The position numbers were made by a program, and so were the translations under genes. From positions 1 to 5,072 of the forward strand of contig CAJOPJ010000122.1 in assembly GCA_905236325.1 (NCBI GenBank): 5,072 bases of DNA, in the 5' to 3' direction. Of the stretch, positions 1 through 5,072 are shown piece by piece. The notes below the pieces were generated by a model, which did not search any database, was not told the origin of the DNA, and was given only the letters and a program-made list of their open reading frames with translations. This DNA is from an uncultured Selenomonadaceae bacterium. GTDB lineage: Bacteria > Bacillota > Negativicutes > Selenomonadales > Selenomonadaceae. Numbering within the stretch: position 1 is the stretch's first letter; each line of letters begins with the position of its first letter.

Positions 1-875
1 AAATCTGCGTTATCAAGTTCGGCAGGATTTTTTGCATAAAACAAATTTACATCAACTTCGCCCGCCAAACTGTCAAAGTCTGTGAAGTTGGAAAGTTTAT
101 TCAACCTGACAATTGCAATATTTATTTCGGCAGTCTTGCTGACTTTGTCGTCAAGCGAAACAGAATCTTCGTCGTCAATGCCAAGATTTTCAATGTGCGG
201 AATAATTCCCAGTACAGGCTTTTGCGTTTTATTTTCCAAAAATTCGACAGCCGGCAAAAATAAATTCACATCGCCGCGAAATTTATTTATCACAATGCCT
301 TTAACTAAATTTTTTTCATCGTCGTCCAAAAGTTCCAAAGTTCCGACAATTGATGCCAAAGCTCCGCCTCTGTCAATATCAGCAACCAAAATCACAGGCG
401 CGTTAAGATATTTTGCTACGCGCATATTGACTATGTCGTGCGACTTTAAATTTACTTCAGCAGGACTTCCTGCGCCTTCAATCACAATCGTGTCGAAGTT
501 TGCGGAAAGTTTTTCCAACGCAATTTTCACAGCATCAAAAGCCTTCAATGCAAAGTCTTTGTGATAATCTTTCGCCGACATCACGCCGACAGGTTTGCCA
601 TTGATAATAACCTGCGAAGTTGAATTTCCTGTCGGTTTTAGCAAAACAGGATTCATTTCAACCTGCGGCGGAATATTTGCAGCTTCTGCTTGAGCGACTT
701 GTGCCCTGCCCATTTCCAAACCGTCAGCCGTCACGAAGGAATTTAACGCCATGTTCTGTGCTTTGAACGGCGCAACTTTATTTCCTGCGCGAAAAAAAAT
801 TCTGCACAAAGCCGCAGTTAAAATTGATTTTCCAACATGCGAACTTGTGCCTTGAAACATTAAATATTTTGGCAA
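1..875 (-). CDS. cobQ: Adenosylcobyric acid synthase CobQ (glutamine-hydrolysing), C-terminus beyond window
   Basis: CobQ (CbiP in the anaerobic pathway) uses ATP and glutamine to amidate four side chains of adenosylcobyrinic acid a,c-diamide, giving adenosylcobyric acid; it is cytoplasmic. The window holds 291 residues, against roughly 480-510 for the family. Seen in order: P-loop GTSSHVGKS (9-17), FKAQNMALNS (37-46), EMGRAQVAQAEA (54-65), MNPVLLKPTG (74-83), EGAGSPAEVNL (133-143), ADIDRGG (165-171), GIVINKFRGD (193-202), GIIPHIENLGIDDED (223-237) and RLNKLSNFTDFDSL (256-269). These are hallmark segments of the N-terminal dethiobiotin-synthetase-like ATPase domain. The C-terminal glutamine amidotransferase domain (GATase_3) would lie off the low-coordinate edge. 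I place the start at TTG 875-873, preceded by AAAGGA with a 9-nt gap. It adds MPKYL before MFQGTSSHVGKS, matching the usual CobQ N-terminus. An in-frame TAA lies just upstream. It follows cobT by 49 nt with no terminator between. No frameshift is seen. The name is very secure; the exact start slightly less so. Confidence 0.96.
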   Translation of the reverse strand, partial: MPKYLMFQGTSSHVGKSILTAALCRIFFRAGNKVAPFKAQNMALNSFVTADGLEMGRAQVAQAEAANIPPQVEMNPVLLKPTGNSTSQVIINGKPVGVMSAKDYHKDFALKAFDAVKIALEKLSANFDTIVIEGAGSPAEVNLKSHDIVNMRVAKYLNAPVILVADIDRGGALASIVGTLELLDDDEKNLVKGIVINKFRGDVNLFLPAVEFLENKTQKPVLGIIPHIENLGIDDEDSVSLDDKVSKTAEINIAIVRLNKLSNFTDFDSLAGEVDVNLFYAKNPAELDNAD

Positions 876-884
876 AAAAATTTT

Positions 885-890
885 TCCTTT
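885..890 (-). promoter_or_regulatory. Ribosome binding site of cobQ, deciding a TTG start
   Basis: On the minus strand AAAGGA lies 9 nt before TTG 875-873. The alternative ATG at 860-858 would be 24 nt away and would cut off the MPKYL strand that precedes the P-loop in CobQ proteins. The site therefore supports the TTG start. Confidence 0.7.
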
Positions 891-924
891 CAATTGATTT
901 TATCTATTAAAAAATGTCTGGTAG

Positions 925-2982
925 CTAAAGTTTCATTCCTACTTCATCAAAAGTTTTCATTTCATTCAGCGCAGTCAAAGCAGCCTCGACAATTTCGATG
1001 CCAACGCAAGCCATTTCGCCGTCATAGCCAATTTTGTAAGTTGCGCCGAACGGCATATTAATTAAGCGCGAAGAATACAGCAAGAAAGGCTTAATTTGTG
1101 GACAAATTTTTTCCAAGTAACGCGCAACAATTTCAGCAACACCGCTGTCCAAAACAATCAAACTTGCATTATGCGCGGCAGCTACCATTGCGCCAAGCAT
1201 TGCGGCGGTTAAATTTCTGGCATTTTTTGGAACTTTGCTTAAAAATTTTTCAGGCTCAACTTTCAGGTTAAAATTTTCGTCCAAAAGCGCGTCAGTAAAT
1301 TTTTTATCCAGCTTGTCAATTTTCCAATCATTCAGCGCAGTAATTGCGATAATCGGCATTGAAAATGAAATTTCCTCAGCCAACATTCTACCAAAACTGA
1401 AAGCAACAGTCGGATCAGATTTTTCATCGACAACGCCCATGAAAAGTTTTGCGCCGAAAGTTCGCGCAGTCAAACTAAAATCCATTGAAACATTTCTGCG
1501 CTGACCTTTTTTTGTCGGTTGATAAATATCTGCCGGAAAGTTTGGCTTGTTTAGCATATCTGTAAATGCAAGCGCGGCGTGTCGAAGTTTATTTGCAGGA
1601 ATATTTTCATTGGTTATTCCGGCAACTTGAATTGCAATTTCCTCAAGCACACCAAGACTTTTAATCGGCTTAGTCAAAGTATCAAGATAATTTTTGCAAG
1701 CATTCATTGCTTTTGCGTGCAGTTTTGGCATTGTTTGCAAATAAAAATTGAAAGTTTTATCAGTCGCGGCAACAGGTTCATCATTTTCGCCGCCCATTAT
1801 GCGTACTAACATTGGATAACTGCGCGGAATATTAAAATCCTGTGCGCTGAAAGGCGGTTCAAAACTTTCAAGGCGACTTTCATTGCTAAGTTGAAAATCT
1901 AAATCGACTTCTTCAATTTGCAATTCTTCGCCAAAATTGTCCTCAAAATAATTTTCTATGTCATCAAAATTTTCAAATTGCGCAACATCAGGCAATCCAA
2001 TTTTTTCCAGCAAATTTGAAAGCACTTCTGTGCTGTCGTCGTCATCATCTTTAAAGTCCGAAAGATCGCCTTCAAAATCATCTTCAGGCGCACAAACTGC
2101 AGGATAAACTGCGCTGTCCAAAACTTTCGACGCAATTGACGCACCGATACATTCACCAAGCGCAAGATCAAGTTGAAACATTGCATTTAAATTTAAAAAA
2201 TTCAAAGCCGCCAAATGACCAACTTCGCGACCAATATGCGACGCAATTAAATATTTTCCGACTGCAGGATTGATAGAATCGGCAATCAGCGCGGCAACTG
2301 TTGAATTAAAGCCGTCCAAAAACACAATGCATTTTTTTTTCGCAGCAGCAAGAATTACTCCAGCCATTGCGCCAAATTCAAAACCGCCAATTTTTGACAA
2401 AACATCAATCGCGTCGTCAGGATTCGGCTCGTTGAGTTTAATGGCTTTTTTGATAATTTTTATTTTGTTTTTTAATTTTTCATCTGAAATATTTGTGCCG
2501 CGACCTGTAACTTTGCGTGGATGCAGATTTAAAAAAACTGAAGTCATTGCGGCGGCTGAAGTTGTATTGCTTATTCCCATTTCGCCAATAAAAAAACAAT
2601 TCACGCCGGCTTTTATGGCTTGATTTGCCAAATCTTTGCCAATTTGGATTGATTTTTTTGCTTGCGCTTTAGTCATTGCCGGTTCTTCAGTAAAATTTTT
2701 TGTGCCGAACGCAATTTTTCTGTCTATAAGACCGGGCAATTTAGAAATATCTGCGTCAACGCCAACATCAACAATCACAAGTTCCGAGCGCGTAAATTTT
2801 GCAAAAGCATTTGCCGCGCCGCCTTGATTGACCAGATAATTTTTTACCATTTGAGCAGTGGTATTTTTTGGGAAGGCAGAAACATTTAACTTTGAAACGC
2901 CATGATCCGCGCAAAAAATAAATGTGCATTTTTTTGGTTTACCAATTTCGCGATATTGCATTGCCATTTCTGTAAAAGTCAT
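925..2982 (-). CDS. cobT: Double-length CobT-family protein (nicotinate-nucleotide:dimethylbenzimidazole phosphoribosyltransferase), tandem CobT copies
   Basis: CobT transfers the phosphoribosyl group of nicotinate mononucleotide to a benzimidazole-type base, giving alpha-ribazole 5'-phosphate for the lower ligand of cobalamin. The family is about 350 residues; this protein has 685. Residues 1-297 are a CobT core with ADHGV (25-29), GEMGISNTT (133-141), TGRGT (159-163), GGFEFGAMAG (199-208), LDGFNSTVAALIA (222-234), SHxxxxxGH and LGECIGA (275-281). E134 and E277 sit where the family has its catalytic glutamates. This half lacks the usual first 35-40 residues (LTKPxGSLGxLE) and the C-terminal LNEMxTF segment. 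Residues about 298-376 are an acidic linker with five consecutive Asp (312-316). Residues about 425-685 are a second, degenerate CobT: LDTLTKPIKSLGVLEE (433-448), AAMLGAMVAAA (593-603), IVLDSG (609-614) and LNEMKTFDEVG (672-682), with ADHGV and GEMG lost. The ATG follows AGGGGGG by 6 nt and overlaps the upstream stop as ATGA. An in-frame TAA lies 24 nt upstream, so no longer N-terminus is possible in this frame. Family assignment is firm; activity of the fused form is inferred. Confidence 0.9.
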   Translation of the reverse strand: MTFTEMAMQYREIGKPKKCTFIFCADHGVSKLNVSAFPKNTTAQMVKNYLVNQGGAANAFAKFTRSELVIVDVGVDADISKLPGLIDRKIAFGTKNFTEEPAMTKAQAKKSIQIGKDLANQAIKAGVNCFFIGEMGISNTTSAAAMTSVFLNLHPRKVTGRGTNISDEKLKNKIKIIKKAIKLNEPNPDDAIDVLSKIGGFEFGAMAGVILAAAKKKCIVFLDGFNSTVAALIADSINPAVGKYLIASHIGREVGHLAALNFLNLNAMFQLDLALGECIGASIASKVLDSAVYPAVCAPEDDFEGDLSDFKDDDDDSTEVLSNLLEKIGLPDVAQFENFDDIENYFEDNFGEELQIEEVDLDFQLSNESRLESFEPPFSAQDFNIPRSYPMLVRIMGGENDEPVAATDKTFNFYLQTMPKLHAKAMNACKNYLDTLTKPIKSLGVLEEIAIQVAGITNENIPANKLRHAALAFTDMLNKPNFPADIYQPTKKGQRRNVSMDFSLTARTFGAKLFMGVVDEKSDPTVAFSFGRMLAEEISFSMPIIAITALNDWKIDKLDKKFTDALLDENFNLKVEPEKFLSKVPKNARNLTAAMLGAMVAAAHNASLIVLDSGVAEIVARYLEKICPQIKPFLLYSSRLINMPFGATYKIGYDGEMACVGIEIVEAALTALNEMKTFDEVGMKL
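928..1710 (-). other. CobT C-terminal half: degenerate second copy that keeps the terminal segments
   Basis: Residues 425-685 begin with the canonical CobT opening (LDTLTKPxxSLGVLEEIAIQVAGI) and end with the canonical closing (EAALTALNEMKTFDEVG). Between them FLSKV...AAMLGAMVAAA...LIVLDSGVAEIVARYL parallels VLSKI...GAMAGVILAAA...IVFLDGFNSTVAALIA of the N-terminal half (194-235). The ADHGV position reads FTDML (473-477) and no GEMGxxNTT motif is present. The LGEGxGA position is either GYDGEMA with Glu replaced by Asp654, or shifted so that E656 aligns; this is ambiguous by eye. No Shine-Dalgarno site precedes the internal ATG codons (M391, M426), so separate translation looks unlikely. Confidence 0.75.
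1855..2091 (-). other. Acidic linker between the two CobT halves
   Basis: Residues 298-376 contain about 29 Asp/Glu and only three Lys/Arg, including DDDDD at 312-316 encoded by GAC/GAT repeats. The segment matches no part of CobT that I know. It has scattered hydrophobic residues (NLLEKIGLPDV, FDDIENYF), so it may hold short helices rather than being wholly disordered. It separates the catalytic core from the degenerate copy. Confidence 0.75.
2092..2982 (-). other. CobT N-terminal half: catalytic core without the terminal segments
   Basis: Residues 1-297 align by eye with canonical CobT from just before the FxADHGV strand to just after the LGEGxGA motif. The nucleotide-binding and catalytic motifs are all conserved. 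MTFTEMAMQYREIGK corresponds to the end of the usual LEELAxQLAxI helix, so the family's opening helix and the LTKPxGSLG motif are absent. After DSAVYPAV (289-296) the chain enters acidic sequence instead of the LxEMATFxEAG ending. Confidence 0.8.
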
Positions 2983-3425
2983 TGATTGCCCCCCTGAACC
3001 AATTTTTTAACAACTTTTGCGCCGGCGTTTTTAACTCTGCGCAGTGGTGCAACTTTAGTTTTTATTTTTGGTTTGACTTCTTTTTCTTGACCAAAATCGC
3101 CGCGCTTTAAAAATGTTGACTTCATTTTGTCCGGCTGGAAAAATTTCCTTAAGGCTTTTGAAAGTTCTTCCGGCTCAGCATTTTCTACGCAGGAAAAAAT
3201 ATCTGCCGAAACATAGCGCAAATCTTTGTAAATGTGCAGTGCGATATGACCTGTAGCAGATGCGCCGATTATTGCGTAGTGAGTTTCATCAAAATTTTCA
3301 GAAATTAAATTTTTCTTGTCGCCGATTAAGTTGCACAGAATTTCTTTAATTTCGGAAAAATCTTCAAGACGCTTTGTATTGCAGTTGTATAAATCCAAAG
3401 TAAGTTGGCGTGCTAAAATTTTCAA
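2979..3425 (-). CDS. SpeD/AdoMet decarboxylase-family protein lacking the pyruvoyl-forming serine, with basic C-terminal tail
   Basis: This protein of 148 residues resembles the short prokaryotic S-adenosylmethionine decarboxylase (SpeD, class 1B), which cleaves itself to make a pyruvoyl group and decarboxylates AdoMet for spermidine synthesis. Matching parts are LARQLTLDLYNCN (4-16; family LGRHLLxELYxCD) and GHIALHIYKDLRYVSADIFSC (59-79; family SHLxIHTWPEYGYAAxDxFTC). The residues equivalent to His68 and Cys83 of the Thermotoga enzyme are kept as H64 and C79. The processing site E-S-H reads T58-G59-H60, so the serine that becomes pyruvoyl is glycine. The Ser55 equivalent also appears to be Ala. 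Canonical activation therefore looks impossible. After the usual end (LKRGDF, 106-111) comes a tail of about 37 residues with 11 Lys/Arg and 2 Glu. The start is TTG, chosen for AAAGGAG 8 nt upstream and the family-like N-terminus. Its stop overlaps the cobT start. Family membership is likely; function is unknown (dead paralogue, AdoMet-binding or regulatory protein, or altered enzyme). Confidence 0.75.
   Translation of the reverse strand: MKILARQLTLDLYNCNTKRLEDFSEIKEILCNLIGDKKNLISENFDETHYAIIGASATGHIALHIYKDLRYVSADIFSCVENAEPEELSKALRKFFQPDKMKSTFLKRGDFGQEKEVKPKIKTKVAPLRRVKNAGAKVVKKLVQGGNQ
2989..2995 (-). promoter_or_regulatory. Ribosome binding site of cobT inside the end of the SpeD-like gene
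   Basis: AGGGGGG lies 6 nt before the ATG at 2982, within the codons for the last residues (QGGNQ) of the upstream gene. With the ATGA stop/start overlap it indicates translational coupling, and it fixes the short N-terminus of the CobT protein. Confidence 0.65.
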
Positions 3426-3433
3426 GAAAAAAA

Positions 3434-3440
3434 CTCCTTT
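3434..3440 (-). promoter_or_regulatory. Ribosome binding site of the SpeD-like gene, deciding a TTG start
   Basis: A near-perfect AAAGGAG lies 8 nt before TTG 3425-3423, with a T7 run between them. The resulting N-terminus MKILARQLTLDLY matches the first strand of SpeD proteins, so the non-ATG start is well supported. The 34-nt gap after the deacetylase stop holds this site and no hairpin. Confidence 0.75.
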
Positions 3441-3459
3441 CGGATTGACAGATAAAAAT

Positions 3460-5072
3460 TTACTTACGCATTAAAATAAATTGAACAGGCAAATTAGATG
3501 CGCCGGGCGGTGAATAATCAAAAACAACTTTGCCTTTATAACTGCCAAGTTCAGAAAGTTCCAAATCACGCGTCAAAAGTGCCCAGCCTTGTTCGCGCCT
3601 AATCCGCACAGAATCATCCTCAGGACGCATTTTATCGCCAAAATAAAGTCTGCCTTGCGGCGTTTGAATAATTCCGACAATATTTTTGTAGTGAACGCGG
3701 ACTGCGCCGGCATAAATTCCGCCGAGTGGACAAAGACAAATGCGCGTATCTGCAACAGTTTTCAATTCCAGCGTGTAATTAACGCCATAATTGCCGACAT
3801 TTACAACGCTTGAGCCGTCAGTTGCGTCAATTCCTGTTTTGAAAGTATCATTGACTTCGTCGCCAATCATAATGTAGCCGATACCATCTTCGGCAGGATT
3901 GAAAGGCTTTTGTAATTTAATCAATCTGTTCATTTGTCGAAAAGTTCCGCGCAGGCTATATTCATCTTTCGGCAAAATTGGCGCACCAACTACAAAATCA
4001 GTAGGCGCAATCCATTCAGGATACATTATTACAGAAACTTTTACAGGCTGATCGCAATGAAAATCATAAATTCCGCAAACCAATTTTTTAGGCTCAACAA
4101 TTGTTAAATCCATTTCCTGCTGAAGAATTTTTCTTTCGCGCGTTTTTAATTTAATTTTGTCATTTAATTTATTTCGCCAATAGGCAGTTTGCGCAGATTT
4201 TCCGACTTTAAAATAGCTTGCGTCAGGTGTTGCAAAAACTCCATTTTGAATTTCAACAGTTGCATTGTGAACTGAAACATTTTCAATCACAATGGCAAAT
4301 TTTTTGCGTTCATTGCTGTCGTTGACATGATAAAAAAATACGCGTACTGCGCCTTGAACAACATCAGCATACAAAATGCCGCTGTATTTGACGTACTCGG
4401 GACTGTCAGAAAAAATCAAAGTTCCGCCCAAGTCAAGAACTTCGATAGGCAATTTGTGCATAACACTTTCAGCATTGGCTTTGCTGAAAAAAAAGTTTCG
4501 CAATTTAGCAAAAATTTCAGCCTTCAAAAGTCGCAATTTAAATTCAAAAATTCCAAATTTAGGTTCGCGAATATGAACGCGCTTTAATAAAAATGGATTT
4601 GTTTTTAAATTGTTTAAACCTGCATCGCCTGTGACTGCGCTTTTAAAACCTTCACGCTTCAGAAGTTCAATTAAATTTTCTGAGTACGCGCCGTTTGGAT
4701 AGGAAAAAGTTTCTACAGATAAGCCATACATATCAAAAAATTTTTTTGAATGGTGAATTTGATTAAATTGAATTTCGGAAGTTTCGCCAACAAGCGGCAT
4801 GTGATCTGCTGTATGCGAACCAATTTCTAAATTTCTACGTTGCATTTCTTGAAGTTGTTCAAGATTTAAATAACCCGGCTTGCCAATATAATTTGAAATT
4901 ACATAAACAACTGCAGTCATTTTGTGCGCTTCAAGAATCGGCAACATCTCGGTAAAATTGTCCTCATAGCCGTCGTCGAAAGTCAAAATTATCGGCTTGT
5001 CAGGCAGTTTTCCTTTGCCGTTCACAACTTCCAAATACTTCCGAAAAGTGATTGTAGTATAACCATTTTCCT
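3460..5072 (-). CDS. Polysaccharide deacetylase (CE4/NodB domain) with large C-terminal domain of unknown function; N-terminus beyond window
   Basis: CE4 deacetylases remove N- or O-acetyl groups from polysaccharides such as peptidoglycan, poly-GlcNAc or capsule, using a divalent metal. The frame stays open to the high-coordinate edge: codons before TTG 5034 read ENGYTTITFRKYL, typical of the segment before motif 1, so the gene is cut by the window and 5034 is not its start. Numbering from the first full codon (536 residues visible): motif 1 ILTFDDGYEDN (28-38) with the catalytic and metal Asp pair; motif 2 SHTADH (85-90) with two metal His; motif 3 FSYPNGAY (122-129); then FKSAVTGDAG and LLKRVHIRE, like motifs 4-5. 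All key residues seem present. A basic amphipathic stretch (about 172-198) leads to roughly 320 residues, probably beta-rich, with conserved-looking YSGILYADVVQGAVRVFFYH, GIDATDGSSVVNVGNYGVNY and GGIYAGAVRV; I cannot name this domain. It probably acts at the cell surface, but the signal peptide region is not visible. It is the first gene in the visible unit, 34 nt before the SpeD-like gene. Confidence 0.88.
   Translation of the reverse strand, partial: ENGYTTITFRKYLEVVNGKGKLPDKPIILTFDDGYEDNFTEMLPILEAHKMTAVVYVISNYIGKPGYLNLEQLQEMQRRNLEIGSHTADHMPLVGETSEIQFNQIHHSKKFFDMYGLSVETFSYPNGAYSENLIELLKREGFKSAVTGDAGLNNLKTNPFLLKRVHIREPKFGIFEFKLRLLKAEIFAKLRNFFFSKANAESVMHKLPIEVLDLGGTLIFSDSPEYVKYSGILYADVVQGAVRVFFYHVNDSNERKKFAIVIENVSVHNATVEIQNGVFATPDASYFKVGKSAQTAYWRNKLNDKIKLKTRERKILQQEMDLTIVEPKKLVCGIYDFHCDQPVKVSVIMYPEWIAPTDFVVGAPILPKDEYSLRGTFRQMNRLIKLQKPFNPAEDGIGYIMIGDEVNDTFKTGIDATDGSSVVNVGNYGVNYTLELKTVADTRICLCPLGGIYAGAVRVHYKNIVGIIQTPQGRLYFGDKMRPEDDSVRIRREQGWALLTRDLELSELGSYKGKVVFDYSPPGASNLPVQFILMRK

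Noticed and set aside
82..564. Plus-strand open frame of 160 codons
   Set aside because: It lies antisense to cobQ, whose frame carries many conserved motifs. The translation is Ser/Phe-rich, typical of a shadow, and no Shine-Dalgarno site precedes it.
858..860. ATG as the cobQ start
   Set aside because: The Shine-Dalgarno site is 24 nt away and the MPKYL strand before the P-loop would be lost. TTG at 875 is better placed.
876..924. Possible terminator between cobT and cobQ
   Set aside because: The 49-nt gap is A/T-rich but contains no G+C-rich stem followed by a T run. It holds only the cobQ ribosome binding site.
2034..2056. DFKDDDDD stretch resembling a FLAG epitope, suggesting an engineered tag
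   Set aside because: The tag sequence is not exact (no YKDDDDK), and it lies in the middle of a long naturally acidic linker, so it is coincidental.
1956..2186. Minus-strand 76-codon frame within cobT
   Set aside because: It overlaps the acidic linker in another frame. The main frame is continuous on both sides with CobT sequence, so this is not a separate gene or a frameshift remnant.
2270..2827. Plus-strand open frames of 63-117 codons opposite cobT
   Set aside because: These are antisense shadows of the well-supported CobT reading frame, with low-complexity hydrophobic translations and no family resemblance.
3427..3433. T7 run (minus strand) as a terminator before the SpeD-like gene
   Set aside because: No hairpin stem precedes it, and it lies between the Shine-Dalgarno site and the start codon, so it is just the spacer.
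5032..5034. TTG as the start of the deacetylase gene
   Set aside because: The frame continues upstream to the window edge and reads ENGYTTITFRKYL, which fits the conserved region before the CE4 motif 1. The true start is outside the window.
1..5072. tRNA/rRNA genes, CRISPR arrays, insertion sequences, cobalamin riboswitch
   Set aside because: No cloverleaf, spaced repeats, inverted terminal repeats, transposase motifs or B12-box-like leader was seen. Nearly all bases are within coding sequence, and the gaps are 49 nt or less.

Overview
The window is an A+T-rich bacterial segment that is almost entirely coding. All four genes lie on the minus strand, so transcription runs from high to low coordinates. 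In that order they are: a partial CE4/NodB-type polysaccharide deacetylase with a large C-terminal domain of unknown function (3460-5072, N-terminus off the window); a small AdoMet-decarboxylase (SpeD) family protein that appears to lack its pyruvoyl serine (2979-3425); a double-length CobT-family protein of 685 residues (925-2982); and the N-terminal 60% or so of CobQ, adenosylcobyric acid synthase (1-875, C-terminus off the window). Gaps are 34 nt, a 4-nt overlap and 49 nt. None contains a recognisable terminator or promoter, so the genes look like one polycistronic unit whose promoter and end both lie outside the window.

CobQ amidates adenosylcobyrinic acid a,c-diamide to adenosylcobyric acid. 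CobT makes alpha-ribazole phosphate, the precursor of the lower ligand. Both serve the late steps of adenosylcobalamin assembly. The deacetylase probably acts on cell-surface or wall polysaccharide, and its link to cobalamin is not obvious. The SpeD-like protein is translationally coupled to cobT (ATGA overlap) and may have a non-catalytic or altered role.

The most unusual object is the CobT-family gene. Its N-terminal half carries the catalytic core motifs (ADHGV, GEMGISNTT, TGRGT, LDGF, LGECIGA) but lacks both ends of a normal CobT. Its C-terminal half is a second, degenerate CobT copy that keeps exactly those ends (LDTLTKPxxSLGxLEE and LNEMKTFDEVG) but has lost the active-site motifs. A strongly acidic linker joins the halves. 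This looks like a duplicated and reciprocally degenerated CobT, that is, a single-chain pseudo-dimer. The SpeD-like protein encoded just upstream has a strongly basic tail.

Organism: the cobalamin genes, A+T-rich composition, strong Shine-Dalgarno sites and use of TTG starts suggest an anaerobic low-GC bacterium. The C-terminal half of the deacetylase reminds me of uncharacterised proteins from Negativicutes (Selenomonas-like), but this is recall only and the assignment is tentative. I saw no RNA genes, mobile elements, CRISPR arrays or riboswitches.
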